Source: JAPUIN01 sp041580375 (GTDB lineage Bacteria > Acidobacteriota > Polarisedimenticolia > Gp22-AA2). From it: a stretch of DNA of 40,603 nucleotides. Numbering within the stretch: position 1 is the stretch's first letter; each line of letters starts with the position of its first letter. The notes below the pieces were generated by a model. It saw only the letters and a list, made by a program, of their open reading frames with translations. It did no database searches and was not told the origin of the DNA. The stretch lies in NCBI GenBank assembly GCA_041580375.1, contig JBFGDZ010000009.1, forward strand, positions 1 through 40,603, given 5' to 3'. Position numbers and translations under genes: made by a program. This document shows, piece after piece, positions 31,362 through 40,078 of the stretch.

Positions 31362-32336
31362 TCAGCGCGCGCGGTCGAGTTGGATGCGCGGATCGAGCCA
31401 GGTGTAGGAGAGGTCGACGAGCAGGTTCACCAGAACGAAGACGGCCGTGAGAACCAGCACGCCACCCTCGACGACCGGCAGATCCCGGAGCGCGATCGCA
31501 CGGACGATCGTCTTACCGAGACCCGGCCACGCGAACACGTACTCGGTGGCGACCGCGCCGCCCAGCATGCCCGCGAAATCGATCCCGAGAACGGTGACCA
31601 CCGGGATCAGGGCGTTCGACAGCGCGTGCAGCATGAACACCCGGAACGTCGATCCCCCCTTGGCCGACGCGGTGCGCAGGTAATCGGCCCCCCCGGTTTC
31701 GAGGAGGCTGGCGCGCGTGAGCCGGGCGATCGCCCCCAGAGAGACGAGCGAAAGCGTGAGCGCGGGGAGCACGAGATGGTCCCATTCCGGCAGCCGGAAC
31801 CCGAGCCACGGCACAAGCGCGCCGTTCATGCCGTATCCGAGAACGGGCAGCCAGGAAAGCCGCGACGCGAACAGGAGCATCAGCATGAGGCCGAGCCAGA
31901 AGACGGGCGTCGAGCTTCCGAGCAGCGCCAGCGCCAGGACGGCGGTGTCGATCAGGCGCCCGCGGTAGAAGGCGGCGAACGTGCCGAGCAGAAGCCCCAG
32001 GATCGCGGCGATCAGCACGGCGGCGGTCGCGAGCACCAGCGTCGGAGGGAGGTGATCACGGATGATGGCCGAGACCGGGCGGCGCTGGACGTACGAGGTC
32101 CCCAGATCGCCGCGCACCAGCTTGCCGAGGTAGGCGGCGTACTGGACGACGGGTGGGGAATCCAGGTGCCATTCCTCGCGGATCGACTGCAGGACTTCAG
32201 GGTCGGCGCTGCGACCGCCGGCGATGAGGCGCGCCGGATCCCCCGGAAGGAGGAACACGACGATCCAGACGAGGGTGGCCGCCGCGAGGAGGACCGGCAC
32301 CAGGCTCAGGAACCGCCGGATGACGTAGCTCGTCAT
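31362..32336 (-). CDS. ABC transporter permease, DppB/OppB type
   Basis: This 324-aa protein has six predicted helices and the family landmarks: N-terminal YVIRRFLSLVPVLLAAATLVW, the PGDPARLIAGG block, and the EAA-type segment RTASAKGGSTFRVFMLHALSNALIP. It forms half of the channel of a di/oligopeptide or nickel importer. It is the last gene of the dppC-dppA-dppB-like set on the minus strand. No ATPase genes follow. Confidence 0.88.
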   Translation of the reverse strand: MTSYVIRRFLSLVPVLLAAATLVWIVVFLLPGDPARLIAGGRSADPEVLQSIREEWHLDSPPVVQYAAYLGKLVRGDLGTSYVQRRPVSAIIRDHLPPTLVLATAAVLIAAILGLLLGTFAAFYRGRLIDTAVLALALLGSSTPVFWLGLMLMLLFASRLSWLPVLGYGMNGALVPWLGFRLPEWDHLVLPALTLSLVSLGAIARLTRASLLETGGADYLRTASAKGGSTFRVFMLHALSNALIPVVTVLGIDFAGMLGGAVATEYVFAWPGLGKTIVRAIALRDLPVVEGGVLVLTAVFVLVNLLVDLSYTWLDPRIQLDRAR

Positions 32337-32368
32337 CGATCGCCTCGGATCCCGCGGTCACACGCGGA

Positions 32369-34063
32369 TCAGGAAGGGTGCGGCTCGATGCGCAGGCGCT
32401 CGAGCGGGATGCGGAACTCTCCCAGCGGGCTCTCCACGATGCCGGTGACGTACGGCTTGAACAGCGTGGCCTCCGTGTAGAAGTTGAGAAGCAGCACGGC
32501 GGCGTCCTCCATGATGGCGATGCGCTCCGCTTCGCGGTACAGCCGGATCCGGGTCTCCGGTTCGGTCCGGTCGAGGGCCTCATCGATCAGGCGGTCGTAA
32601 CGCGGGTTGCGGTAGCGGAAGTAGTTCCCCGCCGGGCCGACGTTGGCGGAGTGCAGGAGCGGCCGGAGGATGGCGTCGGGATCGGGGTAGTCGAGATACC
32701 AGCCGAACCGGAACAACTGCGCCTGACCGGGGCGCTCCGGCGTCCCCTCGACCGCCGCCAGGTAGGAGGCCCAGTCGGTCTCGCGGATCTGCAGATCGAT
32801 GCCGACCTTCCTCAGATCCGACTGGATCTGCTGGGCGAGCCGTCGGTTGTCCTCGCTCGTGTTGATCCAGAGCGCCAGGGGCGGGAGCCCCCGGCCGCCC
32901 GGATACCCCGCCTCGCGCAGCAGGCGCGCGGCCTCGGCCGGATCGTGAGGATATCCGGGCAGATCGGGATTGTAAGCCGGGGCGCCGGGGGGCAGCAGTG
33001 AGTTGGCGGGAAGGTCGCCGTTCCGCATCAGGACGTCCCAGAGATACTTCTTGTCGACCGCGTAGTTGATCGCCTTGCGCAGCGCCGCGTTGCCGCGGAG
33101 CGGCTCCAGATCGTGATTGAATCCGATGAAACCGGTGCCGAGCATCGGGTAGGTGCGGATCTGAGGCTGGATCGTCGGCCACCAGGGCGCGTCCTCGTCG
33201 TCGGGGACCTGGTCGAGGCTGTCCAGGCCGCCGGCCAGATATTCCTGCAGGGCGCTCTGGTAGTTCTCGATGATCCGCACGATCACCCGATCGAGCGGCG
33301 GGCGGCCTCCGTAATAGTCGTCGAACGCCAGGAGTTCGATGAAGTTCGATTGCCGCCATTGAGAGAATCGGAAGGGGCCGTTGCCGACCGGGGCGCGGAG
33401 ATACGCGCGGTCCGCGTCCTCGTAAACCTCCCGGGGAACGATCGCCGCGACGAGCATCGTGAGCAGGCTGAGGAACGGGCCGTGGGGCCGATCGAGACGG
33501 ATGACGACGGTCCCCTCGTCCGGCAGCGAGATGCCACTGACCGCGGGGCTGCGGCCCTCGCTGAACGCGGAGGCGCCTTCGATCGGCTCCAGGAGGAAGC
33601 GCCGCGGCGACTGCGTCTCCTTGCGGAGCGCGCGCATGAGCGAATACTCGACGTCCCGCGAGGTGATCGCGCGCCCGTTGTGGAAGCGGGCGTCCTCGCG
33701 CAGGTGGAACGTGTAGGTGCGGCGATCCTCGGAGATCGACCAGGACGACGCGATCGCCGGCCGGATCTGCAGGTTCCCCGGGTCGAGCTCCACCAGTCCC
33801 CGGAACAGACCCATCAGGACCGCCTCGGAGAGCTGGTCCGTCGCCAGGTGCGGGTCCAGCGTGGGGGGATCCTCGCGCAGCCGGAACCGGAAGACGCTCT
33901 CGCTCCGGGCGCCGGCCGGCGCGGCCGGATCCCGGCGGCAGGCCGTGACGGCGATCGCAGAGAGGGCGCCCGCCGCGAGGGCGAGGAGGAGGACGACGGC
34001 TCGGAGCGGGGACCGGGCGCGGGTATTCGAACTCGAGAACGGGTGCACGGATTGCTCCTCCAT
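32369..34063 (-). CDS. Extracellular solute-binding protein, family 5 (oligopeptide type)
   Basis: This 564-aa protein, a normal length, has a signal peptide with a lipobox-like AVTAC (about residues 38-42), so it is probably a lipoprotein. Family-5 features include RLREDPPTLDPHLATDQLSEAV, FHNGRAITSRDVEYSL and AINYAVDKKYLWDVLM. It delivers peptides or similar solutes to the permease pair. I chose ATG 34063, with GGAGAG 7 nt upstream, over GTG 34078. Its position between the two permeases is a little unusual. Confidence 0.9.
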   Translation of the reverse strand: MEEQSVHPFSSSNTRARSPLRAVVLLLALAAGALSAIAVTACRRDPAAPAGARSESVFRFRLREDPPTLDPHLATDQLSEAVLMGLFRGLVELDPGNLQIRPAIASSWSISEDRRTYTFHLREDARFHNGRAITSRDVEYSLMRALRKETQSPRRFLLEPIEGASAFSEGRSPAVSGISLPDEGTVVIRLDRPHGPFLSLLTMLVAAIVPREVYEDADRAYLRAPVGNGPFRFSQWRQSNFIELLAFDDYYGGRPPLDRVIVRIIENYQSALQEYLAGGLDSLDQVPDDEDAPWWPTIQPQIRTYPMLGTGFIGFNHDLEPLRGNAALRKAINYAVDKKYLWDVLMRNGDLPANSLLPPGAPAYNPDLPGYPHDPAEAARLLREAGYPGGRGLPPLALWINTSEDNRRLAQQIQSDLRKVGIDLQIRETDWASYLAAVEGTPERPGQAQLFRFGWYLDYPDPDAILRPLLHSANVGPAGNYFRYRNPRYDRLIDEALDRTEPETRIRLYREAERIAIMEDAAVLLLNFYTEATLFKPYVTGIVESPLGEFRIPLERLRIEPHPS

Positions 34064-34081
34064 GAACGGACTCTCCACCCT

Positions 34082-34999
34082 TCAGCCCACCGCGGGGCGC
34101 AGACGGGGATCGAGGCGATCGCGGATCCCGTCCCCGAGCAGATTGAACCCCAGAACGACGATCAGGATCGCGAGGCCCGGGACGACGCAGACCCACGGCC
34201 GGGTGAGAAAATAGTCCTGCCCCTCGGTGACCATCGTGCCCCAGGACGGGAGGGGAGGCCGGGCCCCGACGCCGAGAAACGACAGCCAGGCCTCCATGAG
34301 AATGTTCGCCCCCACGCCGAGCGTGCCGACGACGATCAGGGGGCCGATCGCGGACGGCAGGAGATGGCGCAGCACGACCCGCGTTCCCCGCGCGCCGATT
34401 GCGGCGGCCGCCTGGGCGAACTCGAGCTCGCGGACCTTGAGGACCTCGCCGCGGACCAGGCGGGCGATTCCCGCCCAGCCGATGCCGCCCAGGACGAGGA
34501 ACACGATCGCCACCGAGGGTTGCGGAAGGTATCGAAGAACCGGGACGTGCTCCGGCTCGGGCACGGCGGCGATGATCGCCAGCGCCACGAGGGGCGTGGG
34601 AAAAGCAAACAGGAGATCGGCCAGCCGCATGAGGACGGCGTCGGTGCGCCCGCCCGCGTAGCCGGCGAGCGCGCCGATCGCGGCGCCGATGATCAGCGCG
34701 ATCCCCTCGGCCAGGAAGCCGACCTGCAGGGAGATGCGCGCACCGTGGACCAGACGAGCCATCTGATCGCGGCCGAGCGAGTCCGTGCCCAGCGGATGGG
34801 CGCGATCGGGAGGCGTCGGCGGCCTGATCGATCGGGGCGCCACCTGCGTGTACGGGTCGTACCCGAGGAGATCGAGCAGGGCGGGGCCGGCCACGGCGGC
34901 GAGGACGAACGCGCCGACGATCACGCCTCCGGCCACGATGGAGAACCGCGGGTACGGTGCGACCCACGGGCGCCGGATGGCCGTAGCGGCGGTCGTCAC
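34082..34999 (-). CDS. ABC transporter permease, DppC/OppC type
   Basis: This 305-aa protein has an N-terminal helix, the HPLGTDSLGRDQMARLVHGARISLQVG block and the EAA-type motif FAQAAAAIGARGTRVVLRHLLPSAIGPLIV, ending LLGDGIRDRLDPRLR, all classic for DppC/OppC. It pairs with the DppB-type permease. The GTG start lies 7 nt after a TATATT -10, so the operon mRNA is probably leaderless. It is divergent from a TPR protein with only 62 bp between start codons. Confidence 0.9.
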   Translation of the reverse strand: MTTAATAIRRPWVAPYPRFSIVAGGVIVGAFVLAAVAGPALLDLLGYDPYTQVAPRSIRPPTPPDRAHPLGTDSLGRDQMARLVHGARISLQVGFLAEGIALIIGAAIGALAGYAGGRTDAVLMRLADLLFAFPTPLVALAIIAAVPEPEHVPVLRYLPQPSVAIVFLVLGGIGWAGIARLVRGEVLKVRELEFAQAAAAIGARGTRVVLRHLLPSAIGPLIVVGTLGVGANILMEAWLSFLGVGARPPLPSWGTMVTEGQDYFLTRPWVCVVPGLAILIVVLGFNLLGDGIRDRLDPRLRPAVG

Positions 35000-35006
35000 G
35001 CGCGGG

Positions 35007-35012
35007 AATATA
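35007..35012 (-). promoter_or_regulatory. -10 element of the ABC transporter operon, predicted leaderless
   Basis: On the minus strand TGTGC precedes TATATT (5/6), 7 nt before GTG 34999. The -35 is poor. Confidence 0.45.
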
Positions 35013-35026
35013 GCACACGGGCCTCC

Positions 35027-35055
35027 TTGAATCGCCGCAACCCCTGTGATAGCGT
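35027..35055 (+). promoter_or_regulatory. Promoter of the small TPR gene, predicted leaderless
   Basis: TTGAAT (4/6), 17-bp spacer and TAGCGT, with the -10 ending 6 nt before ATG 35062. It shares a 62-bp divergent gap with the ABC operon promoter. Confidence 0.45.
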
Positions 35056-35061
35056 GCGATC

Positions 35062-35694
35062 ATGAATCGCGAACAACTTCGTTTCCTCTTTTTCGGAATC
35101 CTCTTCGGATTCGTCATCGGCTATCTCGTGGCCTTCGGCGTCCACGACACAGGCGTGGTTCAGCGCGCCGCGCCGGTGCCCGCGGCCGGCAACATGGGTA
35201 TGGCGGCGGGCGGCGCGTCTCCTCCCGGCGGAGCCATGGACGGCGAGTCTCTGATGGCCCGCGTGACGGAGGAGATCGGAAGCCTCAAGGCGGTGATCGA
35301 GAAGGAGCCCCGCAACCAGCGCGCCCTCGTGCGCCTGGCCAACCTGTACCATGACGCGGGGATGTTCGATCCGGCGGTGGAGTATTACGGCCGGGCGCTC
35401 GAGGTCGATCCGACCGACGTCAACGCGCGCACCGACATGGGGATCTGTCTGTACCAGCTGCAGCGGGTGGACGAGGCGATCGCCGAGTTCCGCGCCTCGC
35501 TGTCGCACGACCCGCAGCACTGGCAGACCTGGCTCAATCTGGGGCTCGTCAGCCTGCGTGAGAAAGCGGACCTCGAGACGGCCGCCGAGGCGTTCTCCAG
35601 GCTGGAGGAGATCAACCCGTCCTATGAGGGGATCTCGGTCCTGAAGGAAGCGCTCGAAAAGGCCCGCCGGTCGGCCGGAAAAGCCTCCTCCTGA
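35062..35694 (+). CDS. Membrane-anchored TPR protein
   Basis: This 210-aa protein has one N-terminal helix (about 8-27), a Gly/Ala/Pro-rich linker and about three TPRs (about 80-195, LVRLANLYHDAGMFDPAVEYYGRALEVDPTD and following). It is a protein-protein scaffold in the membrane; partners are unknown. There is no ribosome site before the ATG, in line with a leaderless transcript. A larger TPR protein with its own promoter follows after 226 bp. Confidence 0.75.
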   Translation: MNREQLRFLFFGILFGFVIGYLVAFGVHDTGVVQRAAPVPAAGNMGMAAGGASPPGGAMDGESLMARVTEEIGSLKAVIEKEPRNQRALVRLANLYHDAGMFDPAVEYYGRALEVDPTDVNARTDMGICLYQLQRVDEAIAEFRASLSHDPQHWQTWLNLGLVSLREKADLETAAEAFSRLEEINPSYEGISVLKEALEKARRSAGKASS

Positions 35695-35850
35695 CCCGGC
35701 GCACCCCTCCCGGGAGCCACCGTAAGCGTCGGGCGCTCATCCTCTTGCGTTCCCCCGCGACGCCGTCGGCCGATTGACGGCCGATCCCCCGGGGCCGCCT
35801 CCCCGTCGGCCCGCGCCCCGCCCCGGCGTCTCGTAAAGACTTCGAGACAT

Positions 35851-35878
35851 TTGACTTCCCTCCGTCGGGACATAAATT
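35851..35878 (+). promoter_or_regulatory. Promoter of the large TPR gene
   Basis: TTGACT (5/6), 16-bp spacer and TAAATT (4/6) in a locally A+T-richer stretch. The leader would be about 36 nt. Confidence 0.45.
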
Positions 35879-35920
35879 GGGAGAGGACGATCGGGGACCG
35901 GTCCGCCCCGGAGCGGTGAC

Positions 35921-38464
35921 GTGATCGACGACGAAAAACTCCAGGAACTGCTCTCCAGAGCCTCCTCCCTCTACCACAGCGGTGAGTATCAGGGCGCGAT
36001 CTCCGCGTGGAAGGAGGTGCTGTCCATGGATCCGACCAGCCGGAAGGCGCAGGAGGGGATCCGGATGGCCACGTTGCTCCTCGCCGACTGGGAGCCTCCG
36101 GGCGCGCAGGGCGGAGACGAGCCGTCCGCGGAGACGCCCGCGGACGGCGCCGAACCGTCGGACCCCGATCTCTCCCCGGAGGAGCTGGAAGCGCGCCTCG
36201 ATCTCGGCGTCGCGCGCGTGCGCCAGCTGCTGTCCGAGAGAAAGCACGCCGAGGCGCTCGAGGGAGCGCGCGGTCTCGTTCCCCTCCACCCGAAATCGGA
36301 AAAGGTGCAGGCCCTGCTCGAGGAGGTCCAGCAGGCCTACGAGTCGGCGCCCTTCATCGAGGAGCATTTCACCCTCGCCCGCGAGCTCTTCGAGCAGGAG
36401 CGATTCGCCGAGGCGGAGGCGCAATGCCGCAAGGTGCTGGCGCTCGACGAGGGGCATGGCGGGGCCCGCGAGCTGCTCGCCCGCGTCTCGAGCCGTCTCG
36501 GAAGCAACCTGGAGCGGGCCGCGGAACAACTCGGCGGCATGACCGTGAAGTTGAACGTGAACGACCTGAAGGATCTCGCGGGGCCGGGTCAGCCCTCGAC
36601 ACCCGGCCGCCCGCCCGCGGACACCTCTCCCGCGGAGGACTCGACCCTCGAGAACGACCCCGGGGATGCGGCGATCCCTCCCGCAGGCCTCGACGAGTCC
36701 GAGCCGCTCGACCTGACCCAGGAGATCCCTGCGGGCGACGGCGACGCCGCGGCGACGCAGGAGGATGTCTCTGCCCGTGCCGCGCTCGACGCCGCCTTCG
36801 ATCAGTCCGGCGTCCCGACCGAGCCCGATCCCGCTGGCGGCGACGCGGCCGAGACCGCCGATCCCGGCCTGCCGGATCTGGAGGCGCTCGGCGTCGCGGC
36901 CGATGAGGCATTCGCGGGCGTGCCGGAGCCCGTTCTCGAAGGACCCGAATCGACGGAGACGATCCCCACGCAGGAACCCCCGGCTCCGGCCGCCGCGGAG
37001 CCGGAGGTCGTCGAGGCGAAGACGATCCGTCCCCCAACGGATCGTCTGATCCCGAGCCAGCCCGCCCCCGGCGCGGGGAAACCCCCCGCCGAACGATCCG
37101 ATCCCGCGGCCGGCGCGCCGGCCGCAGCGGCGTCACCGCCCGCCGCGGCCGAGGCACCGCCGGAGGCCGCGCCCGGCTCGCCCGAAGACGCGCCCCCGGA
37201 CGATCCATCCGCCTGGGAGAAGGATCTCACCCGGCTCAATCTCAAAGTGGGCGAACGCGACATGCTGAAGGGAACGGGCGCGACCGCCGCGCCGACGCCC
37301 GAAGCGGGTGTCGACGAGGATCTGATGGCCCTCCTCGACACCGATCTCAGCAGTCCCGAGGAAACCCAGGCGGCCCCGGCCGGCGGCGGCATCCCGCTCG
37401 CCTCCATGGGCGAGGGGGAGATGCCGGAGGTGGAGCGCGGGGAGACGCCGCCCGCCGCCGTGAAGCCGGACGAGAGCGCGCGTTCAGAGCGTCCGCCCGT
37501 GGGCGACGTCGATGCGGAGCGGCCGCAGACGTCCAGGAGGCCGCGCAAGGCGAGACCGAAGCTCCCGCCCCCGCCCCCGTTCAAGGAGCCCTCGCGCGTT
37601 CCGCGAATGTTCGCCCTGCTGGGGATGCTGCTTCTGGTGGGAGGAGCGGCCGTCTATTATTTCTACTTCTTCCAGCCCCGCTCCGCCGCCGGGGCCGGGG
37701 CGCCGAGCCAGCCGGGTCCGCCGCCCGCCGATCCCGCGGAGGATGCGGTCGCCACGCTACCGGGTCCGATCCCGACTCCGATCGGAGGTGGGAACCAGCC
37801 CGCCGCCGGTGAGCCGCGCGGCACCGGCGGCCCGCCGGCCGAGACCCCTCCCGGGACGGACGCGGCCCCGACGGAGGGGGCGATCCCGGAGCCTCCCGAG
37901 GGAGATCTGACGCCGCAGCAGATCAAGACCGAGCCGGAGCCGCTGTCGCCGGTTGAGGTCCGCCGCAGGGTCGCCGCGCTGAAGGCCGAGGGGGAGCGGC
38001 TGCTGCAGGCGAAGCAGTGGCGCGAGGCGCGCGCGGCGTTCCAGGCGGCGCTGGCGATCGACCCGGTCAATTTCGAGGTGAAGGAGCTCTCCGACGCGGC
38101 GCAGATGAAGCTGGACGAGGAGCGCAAGCTCCAGGATGCGTTCGACTCGGCGAAGAAGCTGTTCAACGACAAGGAATACCAGGGCTGCCTGTGGAAGCTC
38201 TATCGCCTGCCGCGCAACAAGGGTCTCGGCGACATCGACCGATACATCCTCAACGCGTGGTATAACTGGGCGGTGGTCTCGCTCAAGGCCGGCGACACGG
38301 GCGGCGCCCTCGAGCAGGTCGCCGAGGTGCTCCAGATCGACCCGAGTGATCAGGACGCGCTGAAGATCGAGGAGGTCGCCGAGAAGTACCGCAACCGCAG
38401 CAAGGATCGGATCTTTTACACCTTCGCGGGAACCCTCAAGCTCAGGACGATCGACCAGCGCTGA
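35921..38464 (+). CDS. Large TPR protein with disordered middle and single membrane helix
   Basis: This 847-aa protein has N-terminal TPR-like repeats (about 1-60 and 85-200), a Pro/Ala/Glu-rich disordered stretch (about 220-560), one membrane helix (about 562-582) and C-terminal TPR-like repeats (about 685-830). TPRs would thus face both sides of the membrane. Short acidic motifs recur in the linker, such as EPLDLTQEIP and DLMALLDTDL. It may be a cell-envelope or motility scaffold, as with large TPR proteins in myxobacteria, but nothing here proves that. The GTG has GGAG 8 nt upstream. Confidence 0.7.
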   Translation: MIDDEKLQELLSRASSLYHSGEYQGAISAWKEVLSMDPTSRKAQEGIRMATLLLADWEPPGAQGGDEPSAETPADGAEPSDPDLSPEELEARLDLGVARVRQLLSERKHAEALEGARGLVPLHPKSEKVQALLEEVQQAYESAPFIEEHFTLARELFEQERFAEAEAQCRKVLALDEGHGGARELLARVSSRLGSNLERAAEQLGGMTVKLNVNDLKDLAGPGQPSTPGRPPADTSPAEDSTLENDPGDAAIPPAGLDESEPLDLTQEIPAGDGDAAATQEDVSARAALDAAFDQSGVPTEPDPAGGDAAETADPGLPDLEALGVAADEAFAGVPEPVLEGPESTETIPTQEPPAPAAAEPEVVEAKTIRPPTDRLIPSQPAPGAGKPPAERSDPAAGAPAAAASPPAAAEAPPEAAPGSPEDAPPDDPSAWEKDLTRLNLKVGERDMLKGTGATAAPTPEAGVDEDLMALLDTDLSSPEETQAAPAGGGIPLASMGEGEMPEVERGETPPAAVKPDESARSERPPVGDVDAERPQTSRRPRKARPKLPPPPPFKEPSRVPRMFALLGMLLLVGGAAVYYFYFFQPRSAAGAGAPSQPGPPPADPAEDAVATLPGPIPTPIGGGNQPAAGEPRGTGGPPAETPPGTDAAPTEGAIPEPPEGDLTPQQIKTEPEPLSPVEVRRRVAALKAEGERLLQAKQWREARAAFQAALAIDPVNFEVKELSDAAQMKLDEERKLQDAFDSAKKLFNDKEYQGCLWKLYRLPRNKGLGDIDRYILNAWYNWAVVSLKAGDTGGALEQVAEVLQIDPSDQDALKIEEVAEKYRNRSKDRIFYTFAGTLKLRTIDQR

Positions 38465-38509
38465 CACGCCCGCGCCGCGCGCTTACGCGGCCGGCCGCGC
38501 GGTCCCCCC

Positions 38510-40078
38510 TCAGTGGCGGAAGTGGCGTTCGCCCGTGAACACCATCGCGATCCCGTGCTCGTCCGCCGCCGCGATCACCTCGTCGTCCCGGATCGATCCG
38601 CCGGGCTGGACCACGGCGGTCACTCCCGCACCGGCGGCCTCGTCCAGTCCGTCACGGAAGGGGAAGAAGGCGTCCGAGGCGAGCGCCGCCCCCTTCGGTT
38701 CCTCGGCGGCCTTCATCCGGGCCAGACGCACCGCATCGACACGGCTCATCTGCCCCGCGCCGATGCCGAGCGTGCGGTCTTCGCGGGCCAGCACGATGGC
38801 GTTCGACTTCACATGCTTGGCCACCCTCCAGGCCAGGTCCAGCGCCGCCCGCTCACCCTCCGAGGGCGGCCGCTTCGTCACGAGGCGGGCCTCCGAGACC
38901 GGACGGAGCGCCCTGTCCCACTCCTGCGCCAGGTGACCGCCGGTCACGCGCCTGAGGTCGAGGCCTCCGAACGCGGGGTCGCCGGCCGACACCTCGAGCA
39001 GGCGCAGCTTCGGCTTTGATTCCAGGATGTCCCGCGCCTCGCGCGCGTAACCGGGAGCGATGACGCACTCGAGGAAGAGCGCCGCGAGCGCGGAGGCGGC
39101 GCGGGCGTCGACCTCGCGGTTGAAGGCCACGACGCCGCCGAAAGCCGACACGGGATCCGCCAGCCGGGCCTTCTCGAACGTCTCGCCCAGGGACTCGCCA
39201 ATCGCCACGCCGCACGGATTGTTGTGCTTGATGATGACTGCGGCCGGCCGGTCGAATTCCATCGCCAGCCGCCAGGCGGAATCGAGATCCAGGATGTTGT
39301 TGAAGGACAGCTCGCCGCCCTGCACCGTCCTGGCGCCGGCGAGCGTTCCCGGCCCGGCGCCCTGCTCGGCATAGAGAGCGCCGCGCTGATGGGGGTTCTC
39401 TCCGTATCTCAGGGTGCGCACGAGGCGGAGATCGAGCCGGAGCGTGTCGGGAAACGGGGAAACGTCATCGCCCGCGTCCTCGCTCGGGCCGAGCCGGCTC
39501 TCGAGCTCGTCGCGGATGGCGGCGTCATACGAGGCCGTGTGGGCGAACGCCTTGATCGCGAGGCGCCGGCGCGTCTCGGGCCTCAGCTCGCCGTGAGCGC
39601 GCAGTTCCTCGAGCACGCGCGCGTAGTCGGCCGGATCGACGACGACGCCCACGCGCTCGTGATTCTTGGCGGCGGCCCGGACCATCGCCGGCCCGCCGAT
39701 GTCGATCATCTCGATCACCTGATCGAGCCGGGCGTCCGGGCGCGCCGCGACGGCGCGGAAGGGATAGAGGTTGACCACGACGAGCCCGATCGGCTCGATG
39801 CCTGTGCGCACGAGGTCGGCGCGATGATTGTCGCGCGTCGTGTCGGCCAGGATGCCGCCGTGAACCTTGGGATGCAGGCTCTTGACCCGCCCCTCGAGAA
39901 TCTCCGGGTGGCCCGTGTAGTGGGAGATCTCGACCGTGGAGAGCCCGTCCGCGCGCAGAGCGTCGGCGGTGCCGCCGGTGGACAGGAGGGTGTATCCCAT
40001 CGAGGCGAGGCCGCGCGCCAGATCCACGACGCCCGTCTTGTCGAAAACGCTCAGGATCGCCCGCTTCTTGACGGGCAT
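38510..40078 (-). CDS. purH: Bifunctional AICAR formyltransferase / IMP cyclohydrolase
   Basis: This 522-aa protein, the usual length, has the N-terminal cyclohydrolase domain (about 1-195, AILSVFDKTGVVDLARGL, SLHPKVHGGIL, VNLYPF) and the AICAR formyltransferase domain (RYGENPHQ, IIKHNNPCGVA, SDAFFPFRDG, QPGGSIRDDEV). It makes IMP, the last two steps of purine synthesis. I chose ATG 40078, with GGAGG 5 nt upstream; GTG 40081 is too close to the ribosome site. TGATG overlap couples it to the gene upstream. It converges on the large TPR gene with a 45-bp gap that contains a weak hairpin. Confidence 0.96.
   Translation of the reverse strand: MPVKKRAILSVFDKTGVVDLARGLASMGYTLLSTGGTADALRADGLSTVEISHYTGHPEILEGRVKSLHPKVHGGILADTTRDNHRADLVRTGIEPIGLVVVNLYPFRAVAARPDARLDQVIEMIDIGGPAMVRAAAKNHERVGVVVDPADYARVLEELRAHGELRPETRRRLAIKAFAHTASYDAAIRDELESRLGPSEDAGDDVSPFPDTLRLDLRLVRTLRYGENPHQRGALYAEQGAGPGTLAGARTVQGGELSFNNILDLDSAWRLAMEFDRPAAVIIKHNNPCGVAIGESLGETFEKARLADPVSAFGGVVAFNREVDARAASALAALFLECVIAPGYAREARDILESKPKLRLLEVSAGDPAFGGLDLRRVTGGHLAQEWDRALRPVSEARLVTKRPPSEGERAALDLAWRVAKHVKSNAIVLAREDRTLGIGAGQMSRVDAVRLARMKAAEEPKGAALASDAFFPFRDGLDEAAGAGVTAVVQPGGSIRDDEVIAAADEHGIAMVFTGERHFRH

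Noticed and set aside
33113..35065. 650-codon open frame opposite the ABC transporter genes
   Set aside because: It mirrors the codons of the binding protein and DppC permease and has no recognisable domain.
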